Part shown: piece by piece, positions 12,073 through 25,700 of the stretch | Position numbering within the stretch: the stretch's first letter is position 1 | How the letters are laid out: every line of letters begins with the position of its first letter | DNA from: Leptoclinus maculatus | Lineage: Eukaryota; Chordata; Actinopteri; Perciformes; Stichaeidae | Assembly (NCBI GenBank): GCA_032191485.1 | Contig: JAVDOI010000019.1 | Span: 8,504,784 to 8,568,783 of the forward strand | DNA length: 64,000 bases | Direction: 5' to 3' | Notes under the pieces: generated by a model | Databases searched by the model: none | Told to the model about the DNA's origin: nothing | The model's input: the letters and a program-made list of their open reading frames with translations, nothing else | Translations under genes and position numbers: made by a program

Positions 12073-15000
12073 GGAAAGTCCATGAGTTCATGAGATTATG
12101 TTGTGATGGTTGAACTTTCTTAAAGGTTTATGATCACCGGCCTCCTTTTTATTTTTTTCTCTATGCTAATAAAAACCTGGATGGCGTCGCGTGAAATGCC
12201 GCATGTTGTGATGGAGAGAAACGGATTCATAATAATACAGAACTTAGGTCTGATACCTTTAGAAGGGGGTACCTCTAATAATGGCTCGAGGCTCTGTGTG
12301 CTTGAAAGTTGATTTCACAGTTGTTAAATTGCGTCACAGCACTCCAAGCTGAGGATATCTCGAGGCGCTGCACTTATCCCTCTAGCTCGAAAAAACATCC
12401 CATCTTCCAATTCTGAACCGCTTCAATCTCTCCAACTTCGTGAAAGAACTTGGTCGTCTCACTCTTGTTGTGTCTCTGAGACGTGATGGATGACTGGTGG
12501 TCTGTCTCTAGATTTATGACCTGCTGTCTCGCCGTGCGGCATTATGAACTTGGAACAAGTGACGCAATCTAATATTCTATACTTAAATGATGAATAATGT
12601 CACACCCCACCCACACGCAGCCCATAGGTATCAAAGCAGTGGAATATTAAGCATGCCCAAACTCAATTTGAAACCCTCTGTGGGGAAATGGCGTTTTCTA
12701 ATGGGGGGGGTTTGAGGTTGAGAGCGAGCTGATCGGAGCTATTTTTCTGTGGCAGTGCTGGCGCGATGAGATGGTGATTTGGAAGGCAATGGGCTGGCTA
12801 CGACAGGTAATCTGGTGCAGCCATTAGTGCCTGTTAAGTGGCTGGGTTTCTGTGTCACACCTTGTTCATCAGTCTTTATTTGGTGAAACATGGACTTTCC
12901 ATTTCAGAGGATGCTCTCTCACAAGTCCAACAGACCACTTTCCCCTTTAGATCCTTTGCTCAGAGTAGGTAACCACATGGGGATAGTCTGGCAGAAATGC
13001 TGACATCCCAAATCGACAACAGAGACTAATGTAGTGTAAATGGATGAACTGCCCTGCCACATCAACCGCCACCAACCCCCAGCCCTCTGTTAAGCCACCC
13101 CCCCCCCCCCCCCCTTCAATCCCTCTATCCAACCACTCAACCCCTCTGATAAGGGGCCATGAACCTGGAGGGGCCCCTAATTGCAAGGGGTAGTTAATGC
13201 CAACAGGGACATGTTCATAAAAGGGGGAGGAATAATAGAGGACTTTAATATTGCCATCAGAGAGGAGAAGTTGAGTGTATGTGCTCGGATAAGGGATGAT
13301 AGTTCCTACACCGATGCATACAAAGACAACTTCTTGTAAATGAAGGCTAATGGCACGGAATGATGTTTCACACAATTATGATTTGCAAACAATTTCTGCA
13401 TCTTCCATAGCTTTGTAAATTCTGCACCTTGTCTAAAGTTAAAAAAAAGTTTTTTTTCATACCTCTTTAATTACAAAGAAGTGGGTTGCAGAGGTGCAGA
13501 AATCCAGCATTGTAAATGAGAAGCTGGAACTTGCAAAGTTGCATCAGAAAGGCATTGCCAGGCTTTTGAACTGTACTGTGTGAGTTATCCTATTTACTAT
13601 GATCCAGTGTGCTCTTAAGCCCTTAATAGGACATGTAAAAACACCAAATCAACAAATGAAAAATGGGAAACATTGATGGCAGAAATGAGAATAATCTTCC
13701 ATCCACGAGGTGAACTTTAAAGTTCAAAGTATGAGAGGGTAAAAAATCCAATCCTAATAAAGCCCGTTGACTTTGTGCTGCTTTTTGTTTAAGTTATTCT
13801 TTCAATGGAAAGCTTAACATTCATGCTACAAGCAAAACTATCAATCGCTAGCCATCCAGTGTGTGTATGGCTGACTAGTCACAAACAGAGATTTTTGGAG
13901 TTCTGTTTCTCTCCGTGATATCATTTTACTAACAACAGTATTAATTTATAGAACAATTTGAAGCTTTCTGTATTTAATTCTAGGACAACAGAAATAAAGA
14001 TCTTGGAAATAAACAGTTGCATTATGTGTCGGGTTTTTTTTATTAACAAAATGTTTTATTTTATTTTTTTTGTTCAACTCTCAATAAAGTACAGATAAAA
14101 CTGTATGTTTTAGAAAGTTGGTATTTGTTCCATATTGGTGAAAAAAAATCAAGCTGAGTGCAGGAGCTCAGCAATTGTTCTGCTATAGGTCTGATATGCT
14201 GGTCCTGTTTAGTGTCTATCGTTTGCTTACACTTGCAAGCTTCATGTGTATTGATGAATGGCATGAAAGACGGGGATGTATCTGCTTGACAGACAGCAAC
14301 CATGAAGTTAAATGAGAGACAAATGTTAAAAGGTGCTTTGTTCGTGGAGAATAAGGGAAGTGATGGCAATCACACCCTTGACGAAACAATTATCTCTCCT
14401 CTTCAGTCTGCTGCCACAGCTGACACTCTGAGGCCAATATGGGAGCCTGCGCCCCACTGTTCAACCGGCTCACCACCTCCATTTTTTCTCCTCTCCTCAC
14501 CCCCTTCTCATTTTTGTCCTCGTTTCCACCTGGCCATCACGGTAATTAGTGCTTCTGTCATTTGCTCTGACATGGGTGTGTGCGCGTGTTAGTCTGTGCA
14601 TGTGTGTGTGTGTGTGCGTGCGTGCGTGGAAGAGAGAGTGTGCTTGTGTGATGGGAGATAAAGCGGAGTAGCAATAGGTCGACTTCCAGAGCGATCGATT
14701 CTCAATTGCCGTAGAAGCGCTTTCCTCCTGTTTTTTTGCCAATTCAACACATGATTAAAGCCGGCGGGGCAATTACCATTCATCTGGAAGGAGACAGGAA
14801 GAACAGCCCCTCAAAGAAATGTGAGAATCAATCCATTATGAGCAGCTCTCCTCCTCCTCCTCTCCCTCTTTCTTTCATTCTCTCTCCCAGCTCTTTGGCT
14901 GATCTGCCCTCCCTCTTCTTCTTCTCATTCTCTCTTTCTGTCTCTACCCATATTCCTCACCTCCTCACTGCTCTGTTTCTTCCCCCCTCGTTCTCCAATT

Positions 15001-17559
15001 TATATCTTTCCGTCCCCCTTTCCATCACTTTCCTTCTTCATTGCTCAGTTTGCGTTCTTTGTATCCTTGCTCGCCATCATTACTTCCTTTGGTCTCATTC
15101 ACTTTTTCCTTCAGCTATTATACTCACTGCAATATCAGCCTCTTTCTTTTATCATTCCTTTATCAACCAAAAGAGACTATTGATCCTGTGTTGTGACATC
15201 TCTGTAAAGGACCGGTTTCATCTGAAATAACACCTTTTAAACCCTTTCAGAAGAAAACAATGCTCTATATGTGTATGGGGGGGGGGGGGGTTTATGTTTA
15301 CCATGTCTGATTGTTAGATACAAACTCACCACACATACAATTAATACACATTATTGTGCTATGTTTTTGAGTTAAACAACAAACGAATGGAAATGCTGTG
15401 TGGAACCTCACATTTCACACGACGGTCGTGTATTCTCAATTTCAATTAATCCGCCTCATGACCTATGCCGCATGCAATATTAAATGTTCCATGTATGCAG
15501 CAAGGTTCATTTACTTTTAATTAAAAGTCGCATTGTGTAAGTTGTAGCCACACGCACCGAAGAAATAGGAGTTAGCATTTCACCTCAGCTAACACAAATG
15601 CACAAAACCCCCAGCGCTGGTCCTGGTCTGATTCCGGGGTGCCGCCCAGACTCCTCGCTGGATCAGCAAACCTTTTGTTGCAGCTGTTTCACAGGTTAGA
15701 GGGTTTGCGCTGGCTGAATGCTAGTTGCTAGAGCTAACTGCTGATGGCCTGTCTCCCGCCAAGCCTCATTGCTTTGAAGTACTTTCCTGGTGGCGGCAAG
15801 AACGAAACAAAATACGTCTTCTTGTTTCTGCCTACAAACTTGCCTGCTTTTCTTCATATGTTGTGGCCACAGCCTTGTTCTGTGTGATTGGTTATTTCCT
15901 GTGCAGCCTGTCAGTACTGCAACATCCTAAACTCACCCATTGTAGAGCTTTAGTTTAATTTAAGCTCTTTGCTAGGAGAGAGAAAAGGAGTAGGATGTAA
16001 TATGGAAAATGAGGACGTGTACACTCCATTTGTAATTGCTTTTTGTAAGTGGGACTGTCCCAGGTCCGGCTCATTTATTGAGAGAGCCTTTGGTCTCAAG
16101 CCATTAAACCAGGCAAATAATGTGGGTGAATTCATTAAGGTCTGATGATTGTTGACGGCACGCGTGGCTTGAGAATGGGCAGAGATAAGGAAAGGTCTTG
16201 GTAATTGGAGTTCTTTAGACACTAAGGCCTCACCTACAGTTGGGGGGGAAATAGGTTATAAAATGATCTACAGCTGACACGCATGCAAATGCTGCTTCAC
16301 ACACACCCAGAGTACACTGACGTACAAATAAAAAAAAAGGCGAACTGTAAATACACACACAAATATCAATTGAGCTTGAGGAAATTGTTACGAGTGCAAC
16401 AGCCCAAAAATCAGCTCATTTATGATAATATGAAAAATCCAATTTGCTGCCGTTCCTCATGAGAAGTGATAAGCGGCGCGTGTGTGTGCTCACATTTCTC
16501 CACCTTTTTGATGGAAAAGTGACAGCTGGGCACAGTCCAAGGCCCAAGAACTTGGCTCTTTACTCCCAAAATCACACAGCCAAGTCCGTGTTCATCAAAA
16601 CACGAGAGGTGTAGACTCTCTTCCCCGACGCAGCAGGAAAGCGTGACTGATTGAAGTTGATTTCCCCTCGCAGTGCTTTGCATTGCAGGAGAATGGCGAA
16701 ACATGCAAAGACGGTCGAGTAGGCAGACGTGGTCGGGCTGATAAGTAGCAATTCAACCCCCACCGTCCCCCCACTGAAAGATGTCAGGTCCACCAAGACT
16801 GTAGAATTGTGATTATACTGTATCCTCGCCTGGATGGCAAGTGAGTGATCAACTGTGGGGTTTGTTTTGATTGTGTTTGTGAGTAGAAGTGGTGGAAACA
16901 TAGACATCAGATCCTGGCCTCGCATCGGATCGAGATGATGATATTTGGAGATAATGATCTCTACTGGATACCAGTGCACCCACACACATCGCCGCTGTGA
17001 CACATTACTCAATGTCGACGAGTTGATTAAGCCTTAATTACAAAGTCAGCTAACCACCGTAAACATGAATGTTACACCAAAATATAATATTTTCATCAAT
17101 GAAGCAGCATATCAATAGAAGATATGATTAGGGTTGAAGGTTGTCCTGCAGTTTTTAGATTACTACTTGTCGGATTATATCACTAACGTCCTCTTTATTC
17201 TCCCCATGACTTAATTTTGATTTTAGAGAAGAGAACTACAGATAATGTATATTCAAGTGTGTATATTCTCTGTATATGGCAATAATTCTTTCAATTTGTT
17301 TACTGCCCCTCTGCACTCCTCAACTCACTTTGTTGGCATTTATTCCGGCAGAATGTATCCTGACACCTGACACATTGGACTGTAAACGGCCATTTGAGCA
17401 TAAAGAAATACTGAAAAAAATCGCACAATAAAAAAAAGAATATTTGTACAAGACCACTCTATCAATAAGACAGCCATTAACATTTTTTATTTTTTCCAAA
17501 AGGCTACTCCATATTGCTTTGCATGCCTAATGGTAGTCCCAAATGATTCCTTTTGTCCA

Positions 17560-18780
17560 TCAACAGAATTACAAATAAGCGCATATCACCATGAAACAGT
17601 ACATTGCCTCCATGCCCCCAAGGCCATATGAAATTGATTGATAATCAGCGAATAGGATCACAGAAAAAGTGATCTCTGTAAATTAATGAGGCTATTGAAT
17701 CAACACATTTTCTTTTTTATTAGAGTCCAGAGTACCTTCTAATCTGATGAATCGCCAGGAGTAAAGAGTGCTTTTTAGATGGCAGAGCTTGGTTGGTTGT
17801 TAATCATATAAATGGCACAGTACCAATTAAGCCCCACAGTGACGGGTGTTAAGGCTTTTAACTGGCCCCGGATAACCCGGAGCACTCCACTAAGAACTTT
17901 TAATTATCACCTTTACCAGGAGAAAGACTGAATCAATACATCAAAGTCTGGATAAATTCATAGAGCGGGCTAATTGTATCTAATTGCAGTGATTGAACCG
18001 ACTGAATGTATTTGAGATTGTGTTTATGAAAGAGTCGGTGAGAATATTAGGTCGTGGGTACAGATATATATTTAAATAAGATGGAGCAGGAGAGACAAAA
18101 GTGCAGAATGTAGTCGGGCAGGAGTCAAGGTCAAGACAACATTTTGGACTTCTCAGTGGGCGATATGTTGCATTAATGATTGGCATTGGCAGCTTTAGTT
18201 GAACAAAATGAGAGAGAGGTGTTGTGTAAAATGAATTTATAAAAAGCTCAGTGGGCTTGTAAAGCAAGCGATGCTAATCACTTTTTGTGTATATCTCATT
18301 AGACCAGACGGAACTAAAGCAAACCACTCTCCAGAAACAATTAAATTATATGCATGCAAAGTGAAATCATTTGTCAATTATGTTATCGTGTCCTTTCATC
18401 CAATAAGGTTTGGATTCTTCATCACTGTGCTTCTCCGTTAGTGTGCCTGCAATACTGTAATTCTGACGATGACTTGATACAAGACGAAGCGTCCCTTCTT
18501 ATGGAGCACGAGATATGTCATTAATTACAAAGAATAAAAAAGACCCCGACAAGGAAATCTAATTAATTATACGTTAAAGATCTCGAAAAGTAACAAAATG
18601 TGGTAAATTTCTCTTGAGACTGAAGATATGGCCATAAGTGAGAAATTGAATTCAACATTAGGAGCTGCTATAAAACCACATGTTATTTGAACATGAAATG
18701 GCGAGAGAGCGTGACGGAAATTATAACAATTCAGAGAATATGCTGATGAAAGTTGGTCTATATGCTTTTGTTGAATGAAA
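17560..18780. promoter_or_regulatory. Candidate conserved non-coding / enhancer block
   Basis: More than a kilobase of complex AT-rich sequence without microsatellites or ORFs, unlike its neighbours. It carries many homeodomain-type cores, for example TTAATTA at 18520-18527, TAATTAATTA near 18560-18569, ACCAATTAAGCC near 17822 and TTTTAATTATCACC near 17900. That is the look of vertebrate developmental non-coding elements flanking neuronal genes. Conservation cannot be tested here. Confidence 0.3.
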
Positions 18781-20197
18781 TCGTTTCATCATGAGGAAAA
18801 GTGTCTGGCTTTTCCCTGGACATGCATGCTGATTTGAACTTGCATAGTTTATTTTAATTGGGTTTTAGGACCTGATAAAAACTCATTGGCATATGAAAAA
18901 ACAAGTTGTGGATTTTTTTGGTACAGCTGCACTATCGCTAGACTGTATGTTCTGCATCAGGGGTGTCACAGACATTGTGAGGGGCAGCGACCCACTTAAA
19001 AAAAGAAATAAAAAATAGGGCTCCCCCGGTCACACTTAAGAATGTGAAGCTTTATTTAAAAAAGCTAGACAGTGATTCGCCTATTGCAGGAATCAACAGG
19101 AATCTTGCACCGCAAGTTTAATATAATGGGGATTTTGTATTTTTAAGGAATTATAGAAGCACAGAAAGTTTTCCTAAAGCTATAGAAATAAACCATTACA
19201 ACAGCCATACCTGCTGAGTTAATTGCCTTTGCAGTATCAACAACAAAGTAATAGTCATAGTAACTATAATTTGTTTGGTCCATAACAGCACTTAAATCAA
19301 AAAGGCAGCAGCTTGAGCCACTGCAGCGCCCAATTTTTGTGTCCCTCTTTTTCCACAATGTATGTAAATCACAATCCACACCTGCACTAAGGTGTTAGTG
19401 GCACACGCTCAGTCATACAAATCTGGCACACAAAGCTTGTTTACAAGCCTGCATCTCATGAGGTAAGTTTGTTTTTCATTGGCTGTCAAAGTTCCCCTTC
19501 TTCGCCTGTTGCAGTGGAACCATGTAATGCTATTAGTCCGCTTTTGCATTTTCGGCACTGTGAGAGTGCTTCAGAATTCTCCTCGTGGTGTTTTCTTTCT
19601 CCCTGAGCTCATCTTCAAGGCTCTGGCAGCAGCTTAATTTTCACTATCAGCAGAGCCACGGCTCCTTCTTGTTTGTTGTTAACTGATACACTGCTCCGTC
19701 CCAAATATGTTATTTAAAAAAAAAATAAAAAAAGAGCAGTGAGTGTCTGAGGAGTGATGGCATTCTTGATCTATTTCACAGCCCATTTGCTAATTGCTAT
19801 CTTTAGCTCAATCAGCCGTGTGTTCCACTATTCTTGTTCCTGGTTCTGTCACTTACAACGAATGCTCCGCTCGCTCCGTGTGTCTGTTTCTGTCGTTTCA
19901 CTGCGTTTCATGTACACACCCACAGACATGAACACCGGGAGGCACAGACACACCTTACATAAACACACGAAGACCAGCTGCCTATCGGATTGGAACAGCT
20001 GGAATAAACACGTCGAAAACGGTGCGCTAAGAGGTTGCAATCAAATTCTAAGCACCACCAATACTGTTGAGGAAAGGATCTGATGAACAGATGGAAAGTC
20101 AGGCAGCTGACGGCATGCTTGCTTGGTATGAGCCAGACATCGGGCTCCCCAGTTTGATATTGTAAGATTAGTTACAATGGAAATTGCAACAAATGTG

Positions 20198-20285
20198 TTG
20201 AAAGAATTCATATCCTAAAGTAAAAGTAGCGAAACCACAATGTAAGAATACTTTACTTAAAGTTACTGTGACGAACTATTAACTG
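20198..20285 (+). mobile_element. Fragment of the same MITE family
   Basis: The words aaagtaaaagtagcgaaacc, acaatgtaagaatactttac and ttaaagttactg match the internal part of the family at 32.9 kb and its usual teleost form (aagtaaaagtagcaatacca...). Inverted ends are not seen, so this is a truncated or worn copy. Confidence 0.5.
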
Positions 20286-20372
20286 GTCTTAATTTGATAC
20301 GGATGCTTGTTTATGACCTACATTATTCTTAAGGTTTCTCATTGGTGCCACCGGGTTGGATTTTGTGCAAAA

Positions 20373-20645
20373 TTAGATGAAATCATGCTGCTTCATCAGA
20401 AAGTCCTTCAGGACAGACTCCAGTGAGGCCTCCGGTAGCGTCCAGTCCACTATGGACAAACCCAGGTCCGGCATTCGGAAGCTCTGACAGTAGGAGGAGA
20501 GCAGAGCGTCATCTTCTGCTCCACTGGTCCCCGCTGGGAGCCAACACCGACTGTGGGCAGCTGGGGGCCCAGGCCGTATTGCTAGAAAACATGCTCTATC
20601 GTGAGATATGAAATGACCTATATCGGACCAGAAGATTTTGGGCAT
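20373..20645 (-). pseudogene. Unidentified coding-like ORF, possible gene or retro-copy fragment
   Basis: A 90-codon frame on the minus strand whose last 50 or so codons look coding. They use many GAC/CTG/CTC/TCC/GAG-type codons in a GC-richer patch than the AT-rich surroundings. The C-terminal part includes DALLSSYCQSFRMPDLGLS and ends in KDFLMKQHDFI. Upstream the frame crosses a pyrimidine-rich ccagctgcccacag, which could be a splice acceptor, so a terminal exon or a truncated retro-copy is possible. I do not recognise the family. It sits beside a transposon fragment (20198-20285). Real coding status is uncertain. Confidence 0.25.
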
Positions 20646-22746
20646 GTTGCCCGTTTACATACAGTATGTGACGTGTAATGTATTTTATAACACTATCATT
20701 TTACACTATTATTGGCTTGGAATACAAAATGTTGATCTGCAAAATAACTATCACTGTGTTAAATAAATGCACTATAGACTAAAAAAGCACTATTTTCCAC
20801 TGACTTTAGCAAGTAGCATAGAAAGGGAGAAGCCCCAAACATCCATAGAATCACAAACGGCAACATCCAAAAACACAGCTACATTTGCAGTCGCACACAT
20901 TTGCCAAGTGACCAATTGCATGTTTGAATGGACACTGCCCTGTAATTACACACTATGACAATATGTCTGCTGCCCTCTGTTCCTCAGTCTCCCCCACAGT
21001 CTCCCTCCATCCTTTACAAAAGCCACTGACCCGTTGGCTTCTATCTAATGACCACTGAAACGGTTCATTCTGTCTTATTGACACACACCACACACAGCCT
21101 GCACTTTATGGCATGTCAGGATTGGGGGGGATCACAGTTCCAACAGTAAAGACTGCCGTTGTGGATCACGGTCCCAGTTAATGACCCCTGCTACGGGTTG
21201 TGGAAAATGTCTGCCTTGCTGCCGGTGTTGCTGTGTCCATCTGTGTGTCAGGAAAACTGTGGAGGTCACCGCCTACTCTGGGAGACCCACTGACAATAAC
21301 AGTGCCTGCAGTTATGAATGCATTCATTCATTCATCCATCCATGCATTAAGACAATCAGACACACACACCACCACAGCCGTGGGCCCTATATCCATTAGT
21401 GTGACATCTATGTTGACCCACCCCTCCTCACTCCCTCCAGAAATCCCACATATTGGGGGGGCTGGATCACGGCCCCTGGACTCGATGATTCACCAGGCGA
21501 CAGATGGAGGGGACACATGGAGATGGTGGTCCGCCTTCTATTAACCACACATGCACGGGCTCAGAAAAGGGATGTATGTAAAAGTGTTCTTGTTTTACAG
21601 GCTGTAAAGAAACCTGGAACATTTTTAAATGTGATAGAAGTAAAATACACGTTTCATGACAATACAATATTCATGAGTATGATGCAGTATGTTTAAAACA
21701 GCTGTGCAGTCGCTTTGTAAAATCCTAATTTTCTTGATTTAAGCCGTCACACAACAGGCAAACTCATTGCTGCCCTGCCATCTGGTTAGTTCCTGAATAG
21801 TGCCAAAGACAGAGTTCTTATAGATTGAATAAAGCAGTGAAGTCGTAGATTGGCTGGGCATGATTATGGGCAGTGACATGCAAAGCAGCCAAGGTACTTT
21901 TGGCATTATTAGATGTTTGGCCACCACCGCAAATATTAGCTGAGATATAGCTGAAAATAATACATTATAGGCCTGTCCATCCACACTGTCACCCAAAATT
22001 CAACAACGTTGTGAGCAGTTTCATGAAGTAACATTTTGTAAATAATACCTGGGGAGTATTAGCTCTTCTTTTGCTCGTAGAGTGGCTTGAAGTGTCTGCG
22101 CCTCAACGGCTTAAATGTTTTCCTGCATTTCAGAAGAAATGTGTACAAGCATGTTCAATATTATGAATACAAAATGCAATTGTTTTTCTGTATATATTCC
22201 CATATTGAATTGAGTGGCCTCCACCCCTGAGGGGTTCAAATTAGGTTCCGTCCTTTGGTACCCAGAAACAAGGTTACCACTTAAAGGTAGCATCTCTGAA
22301 AATGCTTTTATAGGTCCGGTGGGAGCAGAATTTAGATGAGGCTGGAGAGTGAGCCTAATCTCCTCAATTTCATTGTTTTCCCATTTTCCCATTATTTTCC
22401 ATGAAACACATGCATCTCAAGGCCCTGCTCAGAGATTGAATGTGGCGAATATAATTCTGTGTGCGCTCCCCCAGGCTTTGTATAGGTGTTAGTGACTTTA
22501 CTGACTTTAGCCTGCATGCCTAAGGTCCTGATGGGATCTGTGCCACCCATGTACCTCATAATCTCTCTGGAACAACACTGTCCCCCAGCAACCCCAGCAC
22601 AAAGTCTCTACCTGGCCACAGGAAAGGTTGTGTGTGTGTGTGTGTGCGTCTCTGTTTTGCATGTGTTTGCCTGGCTGTCTGCCTGTGTTTGTCTAATTCT
22701 CTCTGCCTGGTTGTATGATTGACTTCTGCCTATCTCCCTTTTCCTA

Positions 22747-22771
22747 CTCTCTCTCTCTCTCTCTCTCTCTT
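22747..22771. repeat. (CT)n microsatellite
   Basis: About twelve CT units, pure. Confidence 0.95.
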
Positions 22772-25700
22772 CTATGAGAAGATTGGATCAGTCGGTGTTT
22801 ACGAGTCTATCGCCATGGCAACAAAAGCAGCTTCTAAGCATCTCCATACCCAATTATCTCCCTTCCTCAGGCATCTCGGACACTTCCTGCCGTCCCCAAA
22901 AATTCCTATTACATTTTATACTTGTGAACACTTGCAAACATACTCACTCACATTCACACACAAGGTGAGAAGATTGTTGGGGATCTGATACAAAAATATA
23001 TATTGTGTTGTATTAAATTGTGTGAAAGAACAACTAAGTGGGGGATAAATTACTCGACTGAAGTTATAAAGTTCTTTACCCTTTGAGTGATTTCCTACAC
23101 TGTGAAAAATTACAAAAGTGATATGATCACACTACAATAGCAAGTATAATGACCACAGTGGATTGCATACCAAGAACACAATAAATGAGTGAATACTGTG
23201 AGTCAAGGGGAGCGTTTGTCTCTGTTGTGTGAGGGTGACTTTGCTGAAGCTAATTTGGGCGCCGGACAATGCAGGTGGTTGTTGAGGTCAAAGCTGTGAG
23301 GCTGGACGAACTGGGTCCTCCTGGCTGAGATGGAGCGCTGCTCTCCTGGCTCTAAGACTGCCTCCCCATGGATCGTTGATGTTCAGCCTTTTTACCAAAT
23401 TTGGCTGGCCTTTCAGACTGCAGTCATGCTGATTAAACAGACTATTGTTTTCAGAGGCTGCAGATGTGGAGAGGTGCCACAGGCACTTTGCCCGTCTTTT
23501 GCCTTAGGTAGAGAGCTGGAGGCTGAGAAGATGTGGTTCTCAAAGGACTGTGTGTTTCAAAGAGGAAAGTAATGTAACAAAACGTACACGTTCTCATTCT
23601 CCACTCGTCAAATACAGCAACTTCTGGCCCAAACTATGAGGCTCTAGATACCCCTAGTTTACCATTTGTCGATTCCCGTTTTTTACATGAACACTACACT
23701 TTCGTTTTCACAGTTCAGCTACTTTACCTACTAGTCAACATTGACTTTTGGTTTCACAAACACTGGTCTCCTGAGTGAAAGACTTGAGTTTGTTTGACCC
23801 CTCCATCATCTCCCATCCAACACCTCATATGGAATATGTCGCTACGTAACCCGACTTCTTCCTTTTCTCACACTATAACTATGGCCACGTAGAGCGTCAC
23901 AGGTTGATGCATAGGACCAAGTTGCAGTATTTTACGCATTGGGAGATGAAAAACAATCCATTCATCTCTTTCAGATGTGTTTTTATTATTATTTAGTTAT
24001 CTAGACTTAATTAATAAAACGTTGAAAATCCAGGTTCCCCTGTTGCAAGTTTATATTAATATTTTTTTTGTTATTGCCCAATTGTTAATAGAACATTGAG
24101 TCTTTTCTCTTAAAAATGAATGTTCTTCCCTTCCATTTCATCAGGCTTACCCGAGCTCAATTGCTCCAAAGGGAGAAAGTACAAGGTTTTATCTTGGTGT
24201 TTAATTCTAAAGTTTGGTGTCTACTTTATTAACTGAAATGTTCTACTGTTGTGGAGGTACATGTGAAGTAGCAAGGTCAGGTGGAAGAGGCGGTATTAGG
24301 GAGGAGGATAGCGCGGCAGCTCACCAGGCAATTATAACAAGATTAAGAGGAGATTTTGAGATGCGAGAGATATTGTACTCGCACGCTCGTGCACTAGGCA
24401 GACCAATCTAGCCCTCTCCCACTCTCCCACATGCAAACACAAAGCCATATAATTTACTTTGGCATATAGAAAGACGGCGCTTGCTGGTTGTCTTTATAGA
24501 AGTGTAGCGACACAGAAGGCAGCCAGACAATTACAGATGTTCTCACAGTCATGACAGGAGAAGAAATGTCTCCACTCCTACTCTGTGTCCTGTTCACAAC
24601 AAGGCTGTGTGTATTATAGCTTGTTTGATGTTTTTCTTTGCCTCCCCCCCCTCCCCTCTGACTCACGCTGGTTTTTTGAGGACCCCTGCCTTGGGAAATT
24701 ATGGGGGAAATTGGCTGTAATTAGAATATCTCTTATGGCAAATGCACAAAAATCCTCACAGTTATTGGGAGTGCACAGAGAGATGGGACCAAGCAGATGG
24801 GGAAAAAGAGTAGCAGTCAATTTTGATGCCTGTCCAAGTCAGTCTGGACAAGACCAAGCAACTTATGAGGTCAGATAAATCCAAATAATGTAAAATAGAA
24901 AAAAAAACTGATAAAGAGACAAAAGAAAAAGCATTAATTCATTTCAAGCAAGCACCAGGATGGCCTGTGTATATATCTGCAATAGCAGATAAAACAAATT
25001 CTTAAGTGTCACAGGTTTACCAGGAGTCCATTTGTCAGTGCCCATCACTTCTACAGCCCGTCGCTGAAGTGTAGTGCAGACGCACTGCCAACATTTGCAT
25101 TTAGAAAAAGGCTACATTAGCTCATATCTTCAACCTCACCACCTATTAGTCAATTAAAGGGTTAATGACATGTCACAGACGAAGGTTCAGTCTTGGTTGG
25201 CACAGACTGCTTCCAGACAACCAACCTTTAATCTAACCCACTTAAATATGCATGAGCCCTCCCAGTGGGGGTTTAATGGCCCCCCAATCTAAACCTATAC
25301 CCCTGCCCCCAGTTTGACAAATGAGATAGTGCACTTTGAGTTACCAAGACAACACTTTGCTCAAGGTTCTGTGAAATATTCAGGGAGGGTACTTGTAGAA
25401 AATGTGTATTGGCTGCGGTGAGCAAGCCTCTTCTGACCTTATATTCATAATAATGGTAGAGTGTCAGCTCCTGTGAATATCACACACACTCCTTGATACC
25501 CACTACAACTTTGTCTTACCTCATATTACCTGACGGGTGCAATTTGTATTCCCTGTATATGTACACTGACAATCCAGCTGTTCTTACTTCATATTCATCA
25601 GCCATACTGTATGTGCAGTATGTATGACTGGTAAACATATTATGAGTACTTGTGCTCAACTGATGTGATGTTTTTTTTTATACAAGCACACAACTCTCTA

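Larger units (their letters stand above)
10541..20197. other. Intergenic DNA, no gene recognised
   Basis: Contains (CA)42 at 10939-11023, a three-copy 8-bp tandem acataaca at about 11628-11652, C17 at 13098-13114, GT/GC-T DNA at 14601-14628, a pyrimidine-rich tract at 14845-15060 and G14 at 15277-15290. About 17560-18780 is a long repeat-free AT-rich stretch with homeodomain-type motifs. No exon recognised. Confidence 0.7.

Noticed and set aside
12947..13375. Minus-strand ORF of 142 codons
   Set aside because: It includes a poly-glycine stretch caused by the C17 homopolymer; no domain seen.
14736..15230. Plus-strand ORF of 164 codons
   Set aside because: It lies in a pyrimidine-rich tract, and the translation is Ser/Leu/Pro/Phe-rich low-complexity sequence with no domain.
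16572..17012. Minus-strand ORF of 146 codons
   Set aside because: No recognisable family, no splice context and AT-rich random-like composition.
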